Below, piece by piece: positions 1 to 8,238 of a stretch of 64,000 nt of DNA. The stretch covers positions 2,108,001 through 2,172,000 of the forward strand of contig NZ_JASZYE010000001.1 in the NCBI RefSeq assembly GCF_030317145.1, read 5' to 3'. A program made the position numbers and the translations under genes. Positions within the stretch are counted from its first letter, which is position 1, and the number at the start of each line of letters is the position of its first letter. The notes below the pieces were generated by a model, which saw nothing but the letters and a program-made list of their open reading frames with translations, was not told where the DNA came from and searched no databases. The stretch comes from Variovorax flavidus (GTDB lineage: Bacteria > Pseudomonadota > Gammaproteobacteria > Burkholderiales > Burkholderiaceae_C).

Positions 1-1543
1 CGGTCGGGGCATGGTTCGGATCCAGTTGCTGAAGGTCGTTCGGGTCGAACAGCGTCACGATGAGTGAATCGCGGAACAGCGAGACGCCTTCGAAGTGCCC
101 ATCGGGCCAGAACGCCTTGGCCACTTCGTAGTCCGGCGCCCGGATGCCGATGGTGACGCTGTACGAGATGCCGGGGTTGTCCGCCTTCACCTTGGCGGCC
201 TTCATCATGAAGACAGTCGACAGGTGGACCGGGTCGACCGCGGGCGCCTTGGCCTTCAGCCCCTGGTAGGTTCTGCACGCGGGCGAGTCCTCCTCCGCCT
301 TTCGCCTGCTCAGGGACCACGTCTTGCCGTGCGTCGAGACGACCAGTTCGATCTGGTAGACGGCGTCGACCTTGCGCCCCTTGTCCTCCTCGGCCTGCAC
401 GCCGTCGGGCAGGGTGACGCCCTCGATGTCCAGCCAGAGGTCCACCCTGAAGTTCCCGAACAGGAAGCGAACCAGGTTCTGGTAGGCCTCTTCGCTGTTG
501 ACGATGCCGAAATTGCCGGAATGCGAGCGGTAGGCATAAGCGCAGGCCACCGGCGCCTCGATCGTCTTCCCGCCTTCTTCTCTTTGATGCCAGAGCGTTG
601 CGTTGTCGATGCGCACCAGCCCGTCGCTTCCCCGGCCGACGAAGGTACGTGACATGCCCTTTGCCACCTCGTAGTCCATCCGGTTGGTCCCGATCATGGA
701 GAACCAATGCGACGGAGGCGGAATCACGTCGGCGGGGAGGTAGTTCACGTTGCCTCCGACGGGCACCTGGTCGAGATAGGCCCTCATGGTGTCGCGATTG
801 AAGGTGCCGACGTCCTTCAGGAAACCGGGCCATGCCGGGACGTTGAAGCCTGCGATGTCGATGCCGTTGTGCGGCGTGCCGTACGTGAAGACCTTCGCCA
901 CGCAGCCCCGCACCTTCGGATACCTTTTCTTGACGTCGTCGATCTCGAGCTCCGGAACGTCGTTCCTGTCGTTCTGCATGAGCGTTCGCACCACCAATCC
1001 GCCCATCGAGTGCGCCACGAGATAGCAGCGGAATTCCGCGTCCAGTTGATCGTCCGTCGGGCTCTGCCCATTGGCCTTGGCCGCGGCGCGCGCAGTGGGC
1101 CGCACCAGTTCCCGCACCATGGCGATCAGGCTCGACAGTTCCTTGGCGTAGTCCTCGATCGAGGAGGTCTGCCCCGTCCCGCGCAACCTCGAGGCCGCAT
1201 CGTAGAAGCGATGGATGATGATCGACGCGATCGGAATGCCCTCTTCCAGCCGCTTCTTCCCGGCCTCGCCGCTCGCGTAGGCCGGATCGACGATCTCCAT
1301 GCCATCCTTGTAGAGGACGTGGTAGCCGAATTCGGACGAAAGACGCACGAGCGGCGACTCGAAGAAGTAGGACTTCGGTCTTTCCTTGTCGGCGGTGGCA
1401 CGGTATACGGTGGAGCCGACGTTGAAGCCGCAATAGGGGTCCGCCGCCGTCTGGTCGCGCTCGTCCGCCGTGAATGCGAAGCCCCTGACATAGATGACGG
1501 GGAACTTGAGAGGCTCAGGCGCCGTTGACTTCGCTTCGGGCAT
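1..1543 (-). CDS. Lipase-like alpha/beta hydrolase, C-terminus cut by the window edge
   Basis: The frame is open from an ATG at 1543 to the left edge, so at least 514 residues are present and the end is missing. The start is preceded by GGGAG at a good distance. The nucleophile elbow reads VAHSMGGLV (plus-strand about 1000-1025), and a TYGTPHNGID segment follows, as in PGAP1/LCAT-like lipases that act on acyl esters. I see no signal peptide at the start, so it is probably cytoplasmic. It is divergent from the MarR-efflux operon. Family assignment is by the serine motif and the segment after it; the substrate is unknown. Confidence 0.75.
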   Translation of the reverse strand, partial: MPEAKSTAPEPLKFPVIYVRGFAFTADERDQTAADPYCGFNVGSTVYRATADKERPKSYFFESPLVRLSSEFGYHVLYKDGMEIVDPAYASGEAGKKRLEEGIPIASIIIHRFYDAASRLRGTGQTSSIEDYAKELSSLIAMVRELVRPTARAAAKANGQSPTDDQLDAEFRCYLVAHSMGGLVVRTLMQNDRNDVPELEIDDVKKRYPKVRGCVAKVFTYGTPHNGIDIAGFNVPAWPGFLKDVGTFNRDTMRAYLDQVPVGGNVNYLPADVIPPPSHWFSMIGTNRMDYEVAKGMSRTFVGRGSDGLVRIDNATLWHQREEGGKTIEAPVACAYAYRSHSGNFGIVNSEEAYQNLVRFLFGNFRVDLWLDIEGVTLPDGVQAEEDKGRKVDAVYQIELVVSTHGKTWSLSRRKAEEDSPACRTYQGLKAKAPAVDPVHLSTVFMMKAAKVKADNPGISYSVTIGIRAPDYEVAKAFWPDGHFEGVSLFRDSLIVTLFDPNDLQQLDPNHAPT

Positions 1544-1642
1544 GTCGATCTCCCAGTGGATTCGGGCCAAGGCCCCAACGGTATACCGAGACTTGCCTGG
1601 GCCGACTCCCCAAACCGTGGGTTGTTCCACGGGCAGAGAGGG

Positions 1643-1682
1643 TTGCACATCGCCCTGCTGACGAAATTACTAAGCATACTTA
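1643..1682 (+). promoter_or_regulatory. Promoter and probable MarR operator of the MarR-efflux operon
   Basis: TTGCAC (1643-1648) and ATTACT (1666-1671) are spaced by 17 bases. TAAG-CATA-CTTA (1671-1682) is a perfect 4-base inverted repeat lying over the expected transcription start, a typical place for a MarR repressor to bind. The first ATG codons follow within 20 bases and have no clear ribosome site, so the message may be nearly leaderless. This is read from sequence only; no experimental support is available here. Confidence 0.45.
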
Positions 1683-1687
1683 CAATA

Positions 1688-2158
1688 ATGCTGCTTATGA
1701 AAAGAGACTTCAGCCAGCGCTTCGGATTCCTGGTCAACGACGTCGCCAAGCTCTACGGCGAACATTTCGACCGGCTCGCGCGCGAGCGCATCGGACTCAC
1801 CCGCGCACAGTGCCGGCTTCTGGGCGCCCTGGCGATGCATGGCGACGAGGCGCCGATGTCGCAGGTCGAGCTGGCACAGCGGCTCGACCTGAGTGCCATG
1901 GCGGTGGGCGGGCTGTGCGACCGGCTCGAGGCGGCCGGCTGGATCCGTCGAGAGGACAGCCCGACCGATCGCCGCGTGCGGCAGGTCCACCTGGCACCGA
2001 GTGCGGAGCAGGCGCTCGACGCCGCGCTGGGCCTCAGCGACGGCCTGCAGGCGCGGGCGCTGGCGCAGCTCTCGGCAGCTGAACGCGCGCAGCTGGTCGC
2101 ATTGCTCGGCAAGGCCCGCGCAGGCCTGATGTCCCTTGCAACCGGAGACGTGCGATGA
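1688..2158 (+). CDS. MarR-family transcriptional regulator
   Basis: About 156 residues, the usual MarR length, with a central winged helix (LSQVELAQRL-like recognition region, then DRLEAAGWI and the wing around RREDSPTDRRVRQ). Two ATGs are possible (1688 and 1697); the conserved part begins MKRDFSQRFGFLVNDV. The stop overlaps the start of the next gene (ATGA), so the two are translationally coupled. MarR proteins next to EmrB/QacA pumps generally repress the pump until a phenolic or hydrophobic ligand binds. An inverted repeat just upstream fits autorepression. Confidence 0.85.
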   Translation: MLLMKRDFSQRFGFLVNDVAKLYGEHFDRLARERIGLTRAQCRLLGALAMHGDEAPMSQVELAQRLDLSAMAVGGLCDRLEAAGWIRREDSPTDRRVRQVHLAPSAEQALDAALGLSDGLQARALAQLSAAERAQLVALLGKARAGLMSLATGDVR

Positions 2159-3690
2159 GCAGCACGACTGCGCCGTACCAAGGCATCGCCCATCGCGGGC
2201 TCATCACCGTCTCGATCATGCTCGCGACCATCATGCAGGCGCTGGACACCACCATCGCCAACGTCGCGCTGCCGCACATGCAGGGCAGCCTGCAGGCCTC
2301 CCAGGATCAGATCACCTGGGTGCTCACGTCCTACATCGTCGCCTCGGCGATCGCGCTGCCGCTGACCGGCTGGCTCTGTGGCCACTGGGGGCGGCGCAAA
2401 GTCTTCATGGTCTCGGTGATCGGCTTCACCGTGGCATCGGCGCTGTGCGGCCTGGCCACCTCGCTGGTCGGCATCGTCGCCGCCCGGCTGCTGCAGGGCA
2501 TCTTCGGTGCCGCCCTGGTGCCGCTGTCGCAGGCCGTGCTGCTGGACATCAACCCGCGCGAGAAGGTCGGCCAGGCCATGGCGATCTGGGGCGCCGGCAT
2601 CATGGTCGGCCCCATCCTCGGCCCGCTGCTCGGAGGCTGGCTGACCGAGAACTTCGACTGGCGTTGGGTCTTCTTCATCAACCTGCCCGTCGGCATCTTC
2701 GCGCTCTGGGGCATCATGAGATTCCTGCCCGAGAGCAGGCCGCAGGGTGAGCGTCTCGACATCTTCGGCTTCGTCTCGCTGAGCATCGCCATCGGCATGC
2801 TGCAGCTGTTCCTCGACCGCGGCGAGCAGCTCGACTGGTTCGACTCGTGGGAGATCAAGCTCGAGGCGGCGGCGGCGCTGATCGCCTTCGCCTTCTTCGT
2901 GGTCCACACCTGGACCGTGCAGGGCGTTTCGTTCTTCAACCGCGACCTGCTCAAGGACCGCAACTTCGTCACCGGCCTCCTGTTCGCCTTCATCGTCGGC
3001 ATGATCCTCTACGGCACGATGGCGCTGCTGCCCAGCTTCCTGCAAGGGCTCATGGGCTATCCGGTGATCTACACCGGCGCCGTGACGGCGCCGCGCGGCA
3101 TCGGCACCATGATCGCGATGATCGTCGTCGGCCGGCTGGTGCAGCGGGTCGACGTGCGCGCGATCATGGCGGTCGGCTTCGGGCTGACCGCCTTCTCGCT
3201 CTGGCAGATGACGCGCCTGACGCTCGAGATGGACAGCTCGCTGATCATCGTCTCGGGATTCATCCAGGGCCTGGGCATCGGCTTCACCTTCGTGCCGCTG
3301 TCGACCGCGACCTTCGCCACACTGGCAGCGCGACTGCGCAACCAGGGCACGCCGATCTTCAGCCTGCTGCGCAATATCGGCAGCAGCGTCGGCATCTCCA
3401 TCGTCCAGGCGCTGCTGACCGAGAGTTCGGGCACGGCCCACGCGACGCTGGCCGCCACGGTGGGGCCGGGCAACCACGGGCTCAGCGCCCTGCCGCAGGT
3501 GATGAACCCGGCCGGTCCGGTCGGCCTGGCGCTACTCAACGGCGAGGTCACGCGCCAGGGCGTGCTGATCGGCTACCTCGACGATTTCGGGATCATGATG
3601 GTGATCACGCTGGTCGCGATCCCGCTGCTGCTGCTGATCCGCAGTCCCCGGCGTGCGGCGGCGGGCGCTGCGGTCGAGGTGCCGCACTAG
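2155..3690 (+). CDS. EmrB/QacA-type (DHA2) MFS drug exporter
   Basis: 511 residues with 14 predicted membrane spans, the DHA2 pattern. Family marks visible are LDTTIANVALPHM in the first span region and WVLTSYIVASAIALPLTGWL in the second, then GRRKVF between spans 2 and 3 (motif A). It would sit in the inner membrane and export hydrophobic compounds by proton antiport. No EmrA-like membrane-fusion partner is encoded next to it. It overlaps the MarR gene by four bases and has GGAG upstream of its ATG. The operon is probably induced when the MarR protein is released. Confidence 0.92.
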   Translation: MSSTTAPYQGIAHRGLITVSIMLATIMQALDTTIANVALPHMQGSLQASQDQITWVLTSYIVASAIALPLTGWLCGHWGRRKVFMVSVIGFTVASALCGLATSLVGIVAARLLQGIFGAALVPLSQAVLLDINPREKVGQAMAIWGAGIMVGPILGPLLGGWLTENFDWRWVFFINLPVGIFALWGIMRFLPESRPQGERLDIFGFVSLSIAIGMLQLFLDRGEQLDWFDSWEIKLEAAAALIAFAFFVVHTWTVQGVSFFNRDLLKDRNFVTGLLFAFIVGMILYGTMALLPSFLQGLMGYPVIYTGAVTAPRGIGTMIAMIVVGRLVQRVDVRAIMAVGFGLTAFSLWQMTRLTLEMDSSLIIVSGFIQGLGIGFTFVPLSTATFATLAARLRNQGTPIFSLLRNIGSSVGISIVQALLTESSGTAHATLAATVGPGNHGLSALPQVMNPAGPVGLALLNGEVTRQGVLIGYLDDFGIMMVITLVAIPLLLLIRSPRRAAAGAAVEVPH

Positions 3691-3723
3691 CGATCGGCAG
3701 CGCGCTCCGACCCACCGGAAGCG

Positions 3724-4110
3724 TCAGTTCCGGAATGCGTTGGCCGCCTGCACCATGCTCGCGGCCTGCTCGTTCATTGCCTGTGCCGCTGCGTCCGAGC
3801 GGTTCAGGCGCAAATACATCGCAGTCTCGTCGCGGTCATAGAAACGGCCGTTCAAGGTGAACCCCGACTGCACCGACGGCTTCACCGACATGACCTTGCC
3901 CGCGGCCGATCTCGCGTCGACCAATTCGTTCGGCAATCCGTCGATCAGGTGAATCGGAGCCAGCCGTCCGTCGGCGAAGCGCGAGGGATAGACGTTGCCC
4001 GTTTCCGTGTTCCGAAAGGCTGGTCGGAACCCGAAGCATCTGTTGTCGGCACTGACGCCACCGCTTCCCCGGTATGCGATGGTCTCTTGCTCAAGGATCA
4101 ACTGATTCAT
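3724..4110 (-). CDS. Conserved small protein of unknown function
   Basis: 128 residues, soluble, no signal peptide or membrane span. The start at 4110 is supported by GAGGTGAG seven bases upstream. Recognisable blocks are a Gly/Arg-rich N-terminal half (NRCFGFRPAFRN, then GNVYPSRFADGRLAPIHL) and an Ala/Gln-rich C-terminal helix. I do not recognise a domain. It has a copy of the conserved regulon promoter upstream, which is the best clue that it belongs with the stress genes. Its 3' end faces the efflux operon end to end. Confidence 0.7.
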   Translation of the reverse strand: MNQLILEQETIAYRGSGGVSADNRCFGFRPAFRNTETGNVYPSRFADGRLAPIHLIDGLPNELVDARSAAGKVMSVKPSVQSGFTLNGRFYDRDETAMYLRLNRSDAAAQAMNEQAASMVQAANAFRN

Positions 4111-4191
4111 GTGCTCACCTCATGGGTCAGGTCGGACGGTGCGCCTCGGCTTCTCGAAACGATCTGCTCCGGAAGCGACGCAGTGAGGCCA

Positions 4192-4262
4192 ATGCTAGGA
4201 AGACAAGGCCACGGCCGGAAGGTCTGTCCACCTCACCTTCGTGTTTCCCGGAAGGCGCCAAC
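4192..4262 (-). promoter_or_regulatory. Regulon promoter, copy 1 (drives the 4110 gene)
   Basis: Read on the minus strand: GTTGGCG, 8 nt, GAAACACGAAGG, 10 nt, AGACCTTCCG, then CC-TAGCAT as the -10 element (4197-4192). All spacings equal those of the ten other copies. The upstream box is the most diverged of the set. The start of transcription is expected near 4185, giving a 75-base leader. It lies back to back with copy 2; the two upstream boxes are 17 bases apart, so one bound protein complex could serve both genes. Confidence 0.65.
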
Positions 4263-4279
4263 GTCGCGCACCGTCAAGG

Positions 4280-4350
4280 ATTGGTGTGTGGTCCTCAACA
4301 CCGTGATCCCTGCGACACGCCTACCGCATCGCCGCGAAGACTTCTACGCT
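4280..4350 (+). promoter_or_regulatory. Regulon promoter, copy 2 (drives the 4478 gene)
   Basis: Plus strand: ATTGGTG (4280-4286), 8 nt, TCAACACCGTGA (4295-4306), 10 nt, ACGCCTACCG, then TACGCT (4345-4350). The upstream boxes match consensus almost fully. Transcription should begin near 4357, leaving about 120 bases before the next gene. In that leader an ATG at 4362 opens a 39-codon frame whose TGA overlaps the ATG of the 4478 gene, a possible coupled leader peptide. Together with copy 1 this explains the 367-base gap between the genes at 4110 and 4478. Confidence 0.75.
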
Positions 4351-4477
4351 TTGCCCACGCAATGGCGTGGTGCGCCTCCTGGAGGACTCGCTCTACCAGG
4401 CCATTGCGGAGAACCACTGACGCGGCCATCTCATCGGACAGAAGACAGCCGCACGAACCCAATAGCGAGTACGAATC

Positions 4478-4708
4478 ATGACGAAGTTTCTTGCGACTGC
4501 CCTGCTTTCCATCCTCGTCGCCGGGATGGTGCTGTACGCGATGCAACCGGTAGACGCGGCCGTGCCGCCTCAGGCATCGCTCGACACCCTGAGCCCGGAT
4601 CGCATTGGCGCGATCGACCTGTCAATGCCGCCACCGCGAGAGCCCTTGGACACCACGCCGATCACGCCCGTCGAGACGGTCGGCGCTTCCGCCTACGAGC
4701 CGTTCTAA
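4478..4708 (+). CDS. Small exported protein of unknown function
   Basis: 76 residues. The first 27 form a plausible Sec signal (MTKFLATALLSILVAGMVLYAMQP then VDAA), followed by a short Pro-rich acidic tail. No domain is recognised. The ribosome site is weak, which is why coupling to the 39-codon upstream frame is worth considering. A near-consensus regulon promoter points at it. It could equally be a membrane-anchored peptide if the signal is not cleaved. Confidence 0.55.
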   Translation: MTKFLATALLSILVAGMVLYAMQPVDAAVPPQASLDTLSPDRIGAIDLSMPPPREPLDTTPITPVETVGASAYEPF

Positions 4709-4890
4709 CGACCGTGATCGACCACATCAAAGAGCCAAAGCAGCCTGCTCAGATAGTTGGGCCTCGTGCGCACGGTGGGTCTTTTGGAAGGAGCACGATG
4801 GGGTCGCGACGTCGTCAGAGATCGCTTTGAGACAGGGAGCGATGTGGGCACGGGGTTCTGCGACATGGACCTGCCTGATGCTCCGACGAC

Positions 4891-5478
4891 CTAGAACCGC
4901 CGCGCATAGCGCAGCTCGATGAAATTCTCGCCAGGGTTCGGATGCCGGATGCCCGCGTTGGAGAAGTGCTGGAGGCGAAGTGTCAGCTCCTGGTCGCCGG
5001 ACGGACCGAACTGCCATCCCGCGCCGATGTGATCACCAAAGTTGAACGTCGTACTGAACTGCCGGGAGCCGTTCTGGTAGATCGGAAAGATCCAGTTGGC
5101 CCCGATGCCTGCTTCGAGAAAAACGTGACGCCAACCCGCCGGTCGCAGACGGATCACGGGCGTGATGCCAACCTGAGTCACTTCGCGATGGCCTGCCCAC
5201 GCCCCGGCTCTCGACGCGCGCCAACGCCCCAGGGAAAGATCCAGATACCCTTCCCAGAGTCCCCAATCGTTCTCATGGCGCCAGGGCAGATCCCATGTGA
5301 CGCCGATCGTTGCCGATGCGACGTTGTCGCCAGCGCCGGCTTGTGCGTACGCCGCGTCGGGCATGCGCAGCAAGGGTCCGCTGGCTTTCGCGGGTCCAGC
5401 AAGTGCGACCCCGCCGAGGAGAATCCCTTGAATGACCAGAGCTCGCCACGAGGGGCGAATCCGGAAGACGGCCCTCAT
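4891..5478 (-). CDS. pagL: PagL-type lipid A 3-O-deacylase
   Basis: 195 residues with an N-terminal signal (about residues 1-32) and a beta-barrel-like remainder ending in aromatic Phe. The catalytic signature of PagL is present: His171 and Ser173 in LQHFSNAGIRHPNPGEN and Glu184 in the same block, matching the His-Ser-Glu triad of the family. PagL sits in the outer membrane and removes the 3-O-linked acyl chain of lipid A, which changes envelope permeability. Its ATG overlaps the stop of the LuxR gene (ATGA), so it is the last gene of the CMD-NmrA-Ohr-LuxR operon. Confidence 0.85.
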   Translation of the reverse strand: MRAVFRIRPSWRALVIQGILLGGVALAGPAKASGPLLRMPDAAYAQAGAGDNVASATIGVTWDLPWRHENDWGLWEGYLDLSLGRWRASRAGAWAGHREVTQVGITPVIRLRPAGWRHVFLEAGIGANWIFPIYQNGSRQFSTTFNFGDHIGAGWQFGPSGDQELTLRLQHFSNAGIRHPNPGENFIELRYARRF

Positions 5479-6152
5479 GCCAGTTCGCCGCGCTGGCTGC
5501 GAACGCGGGCATCAGCGGTCGTCGCCCTGGACACGGACGGTCGTTCCTCCGACAGCAGGCCCCGCCGCCGCGCTTCCCTCAGGGCGCCAGTGCGCGTCGA
5601 CTCTCCAAGCTTCCCCAGGATGGCCTTCACGTGCGTCTTGACCGTGCCCTCGCCGATTCCGAGCCGACGCCCGATGTCCTTGTTGCTCAAGCCACGGGCG
5701 ATGAGTTGCAGCACTTCCAGCTCGCGCGGCGTCGGCACGGCGAAGGTGAGACTGTCCAGCAATTGTTCCGCCACCGGATCGGACAGGTACCTTCGGCCTG
5801 CGGCGACGCAGCGCACCGCCTCCGACAACTCTTCGGCCGAGCAGTCCTGCAGCACGTAGCCGCGGATGCCGGCATCGACCGCACGGCGGATCTGCAGGCC
5901 TGTGTTCTGGTCCGTGACGATGAGAGAGGAACTTGCGGCGACACGCCGGCGACTCCGCGCGGTCTCGGTTGCCCGATGGAGGCCCGTCGCGTAGTCGGTC
6001 ACCAGCACGTCGGCTGCGAGACCGTCGAGGTCTCCGACTTGCACGGTGAAGTCCATGCGAGAGCGAAGCAGCGCGGATATGCCCGCCGCGACATAGGTGT
6101 CCTGATGCGAAATCGCCACGCTGATCCTCGAGGCTTCTGCTGGTGCGGTCAT
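5475..6152 (-). CDS. LuxR/NarL-type regulator with a degenerate receiver (LuxR 1)
   Basis: 225 residues. An N-terminal receiver-like domain (about 10-125) keeps an Asp at position 53 (VLVTDYATG), but the conserved Lys after strand 5 is Gln (GYVLQD) and the acidic pair is weak, so normal phosphorylation is doubtful. A LuxR-type helix-turn-helix follows (TPRELEVLQLIARGLSNKDI, then GTVKTHV) with a 30-residue basic tail. GGAG precedes the ATG at 6152, which overlaps the Ohr stop; its own stop overlaps the pagL start. It is co-transcribed with stress genes under regulon copy 3 and may autoregulate. Confidence 0.88.
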   Translation of the reverse strand: MTAPAEASRISVAISHQDTYVAAGISALLRSRMDFTVQVGDLDGLAADVLVTDYATGLHRATETARSRRRVAASSSLIVTDQNTGLQIRRAVDAGIRGYVLQDCSAEELSEAVRCVAAGRRYLSDPVAEQLLDSLTFAVPTPRELEVLQLIARGLSNKDIGRRLGIGEGTVKTHVKAILGKLGESTRTGALREARRRGLLSEERPSVSRATTADARVRSQRGELA

Positions 6153-6661
6153 TGCGACTCCACTTTCCACGCCGCCAGCGCGACGATGCTGCTGAATCCT
6201 TCCCTTGCCATCTTCGCGTAGGGACAGAATCGCTCGGTGCTGCGCACCAGTTCCTCGGCGAGGCTCTTCTCGACATTCGGCAGGGCGATGCGGACATCGG
6301 CCGTGAGTGTGAAGAGTCCATCGACCGGATCCCGCCCGAGCGCCACGGACACCTGGACGCTGGAGCCACGAATCTCGATGCCGCTCCTGGCCGCCAGCAG
6401 GTTGAGCGCACCGTGAAAGCACGCTGCGAACGCCGCTGCAAACAGCTGCTCGGGGTTCGTCCCACCGCCCTCGCCGCCCAGCTCGGGCGGAAGCCGCAAC
6501 TGCACGTCGAGATTGCCGTCATCGGAGCGCACGGTGCCCGAGGCACGCGCGTGCTCTGCCTCCCCGCCGCTGGCAGTGACCCTCGTCGAATAGAGTGGTA
6601 GAAACGCCGGCCCCCGATACTTGTTCAGCAGGGTCACCGGTGGAGGTTGCAGCTTGGCCAT
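6149..6661 (-). CDS. OsmC/Ohr-family peroxide reductase
   Basis: 170 residues from the ATG at 6661. Both redox cysteines of Ohr are present: Cys81 in AACFHGAL and Cys146 in RFCPYAK, with the GGTNPEQLFAA block between. Ohr reduces organic hydroperoxides in the cytoplasm using a dithiol reductant. It is about 30 residues longer than typical Ohr at the N-terminus. The frame also stays open to an ATG at 6799 that overlaps the NmrA stop (TAATG); that would add 46 basic residues unlike Ohr, so I prefer 6661, though no strong ribosome site precedes it. Overlaps the LuxR 1 start by ATGA. Confidence 0.85.
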   Translation of the reverse strand: MAKLQPPPVTLLNKYRGPAFLPLYSTRVTASGGEAEHARASGTVRSDDGNLDVQLRLPPELGGEGGGTNPEQLFAAAFAACFHGALNLLAARSGIEIRGSSVQVSVALGRDPVDGLFTLTADVRIALPNVEKSLAEELVRSTERFCPYAKMAREGFSSIVALAAWKVESQ

Positions 6662-6798
6662 GATGGGTGAAATCGATCTGGAGTTCTCGAGCCGGCAACC
6701 TCTGCCGCGACGGCCGCTGCGACGGACCACGCGCGACGCAGGGGACGCCTGGCCGCGGAAGACCGCTTTCATGACCGACCGCGGCAGAGGTGCTTGCA

Positions 6799-7554
6799 TT
6801 ACCTAGGCGTCTTGGGCAGTGCGAACCATGCGTCGAAGTTGAGCGCGCCAATGCGGGGGTTGGGGCCCGGCACCAGCGTTTCGTCCTTGAGTTCGGCCCC
6901 GAAGTAGCGCGCGTGGACATCCGGCACCACGGTGCGCGGGTCATTCGAGGCCTTGAGGAAGCGTTGCACCAGATCGGACAGCCGCACACGCTCCGGCCCC
7001 GCGATCTCGACCACGGCATTGAGCGGCGAGCCCACGGTGTAGTCGGCCACCGCCGCAGCGACATCGTCCGAAGCAATCGGCTGCACGAAGGCAGGAGACA
7101 GGTGCACGGCGTCGCCCTCTGCGCCTGATTGCGCAATGGAACCCAGGAACTCGAAGAACTGGGTCGAGTGAACGATGGTGTACGGAATCTTCGATTCGCG
7201 GATGAGCCTCTCCTGCTCGATCTTGGCGCGGAAGTAGCCGCTCTCGGTGAGCCGCTGCGTGCCCACCACCGACAGCGCCACGTGATGCTTCACGCCGGCC
7301 TTGGCCTCCGCGGCCAGCAGGTTGCGTCCCGAGGTCTGGAAGAACTCGAAGACGGCCTTGTCCTCGAACGATGGTGAGTTGGCCACGTCCAGGACCACCT
7401 GGGTACCGGCGAGCGCTGCATCCAGGCCCTCGCCCGTGATGGTGTTGATTCCCGAAGCGGGCGATGCTGCGATGACCTCATGCCCACCTGCACGCAGCTT
7501 GTTGACGACCTTGGAGCCGATGAGGCCGGATCCACCGATGACGACGATTTTCAT
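6799..7554 (-). CDS. NmrA-type SDR-like NAD(P)-binding protein (NmrA 1)
   Basis: 251 residues with the N-terminal Rossmann motif GGSGLIG (about 8-14) and the atypical-SDR features of NmrA/HSCARG and SDR_a5 proteins. There is no clear YxxxK active site, so it may sense or use NAD(P)H in a reductase role that cannot be fixed here. AAGGGA supports the ATG at 7554. It is 23 bases downstream of CMD 1 in one operon. A close paralogue of equal length lies at 23436-24191, also beside a CMD gene. Such epimerase/oxidoreductase genes are frequent companions of ECF41 sigma factors. Confidence 0.88.
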   Translation of the reverse strand: MKIVVIGGSGLIGSKVVNKLRAGGHEVIAASPASGINTITGEGLDAALAGTQVVLDVANSPSFEDKAVFEFFQTSGRNLLAAEAKAGVKHHVALSVVGTQRLTESGYFRAKIEQERLIRESKIPYTIVHSTQFFEFLGSIAQSGAEGDAVHLSPAFVQPIASDDVAAAVADYTVGSPLNAVVEIAGPERVRLSDLVQRFLKASNDPRTVVPDVHARYFGAELKDETLVPGPNPRIGALNFDAWFALPKTPR

Positions 7555-7577
7555 GACGAGTTCCCTTCGCGAGTGAT

Positions 7578-8057
7578 TCAGGAAAGCTTTGCCTTGTCCA
7601 GCCCGAAGACCTTGTCGGACGAACCGGGCACGCTCTTGAAGGCGACGTTCAGACGACTCCATGCATTGGTCGACATCACCAGGAACGTGAGGTCGGAGAT
7701 CTCCTTTTCCGACAACTGCGTACGCACGCGGTCGAAGATGTCGTCGGGCACGCCCAGATCGGGCAGCTTGGTCAACACCTCGGTCCATGCCAGGGCGGCG
7801 CGCTCGCGCGGAATGAACAGCGTCGAATCGCGCCATGCAGCCAGGTGGTAGAGACGCAGCTCGCGCTCGCCGTGGATCTTGGCTTGCTTGACGTGCATGT
7901 CCAGGCAGAAGGCGCAGCCATTGAGCTGGGACGTGCGAATGGACACGAGGTCGCGAATCGATTCTTCGATCGAGCTTTCCTTGATGGCGTTGAGGAACTC
8001 GACGAACTTCTTGAACAGCTCGGGAGACTGCTCGAGGTAATTGACGCGTTGGGTCAT
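7578..8057 (-). CDS. AhpD-like carboxymuconolactone decarboxylase family protein (CMD 1)
   Basis: 159 residues. The AhpD-type redox centre Cys48-x-x-Cys51-x-x-x-His55 is intact (NGCAFCLDMH), which in this family reduces peroxides or other electrophiles with a thiol relay rather than decarboxylating. It is the first gene of the operon CMD-NmrA-Ohr-LuxR-PagL, with an expected 5' leader of about 80 bases from regulon copy 3. Its paralogue is at 24293-24751. Conserved AhpD core is clear; the partner reductant is not known. Confidence 0.9.
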   Translation of the reverse strand: MTQRVNYLEQSPELFKKFVEFLNAIKESSIEESIRDLVSIRTSQLNGCAFCLDMHVKQAKIHGERELRLYHLAAWRDSTLFIPRERAALAWTEVLTKLPDLGVPDDIFDRVRTQLSEKEISDLTFLVMSTNAWSRLNVAFKSVPGSSDKVFGLDKAKLS

Positions 8058-8142
8058 GACTGATTTCCTTGAAGAGGCGGCACATGCCGTGGCTCAGAAC
8101 GGCTGAGATACCCGTTTGCGAAGATCGCTGAGAAGCGTTTGA

Positions 8143-8213
8143 ATCGTAGGTTTGAGCCATCGCGCGCGGAAGCCATGCACGGGGGCGCACGGTGTTGAGC
8201 GCTGCGCACCAAT
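8143..8213 (-). promoter_or_regulatory. Regulon promoter, copy 3 (CMD 1 operon)
   Basis: Minus strand: ATTGGTG (8213-8207), 8 nt, TCAACACCGTGC (8198-8187), 10 nt, ATGGCTTCCG, then CC-TACGAT (-10 at 8148-8143). Both upstream boxes match the consensus exactly. Transcription is expected near 8136. It is placed between the CMD 1 start and the 3' end of the bestrophin-like gene. Confidence 0.8.
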
Positions 8214-8238
8214 GGGCCGGCCCTGTGCGCGGCCGCGC

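Noticed and set aside
1753..3477. Long minus-strand open frame (574 codons) opposite the efflux gene
   Set aside because: It is His/Asp/Arg-rich antisense sequence produced by high G+C at third codon positions; the plus strand encodes a complete DHA2 transporter.
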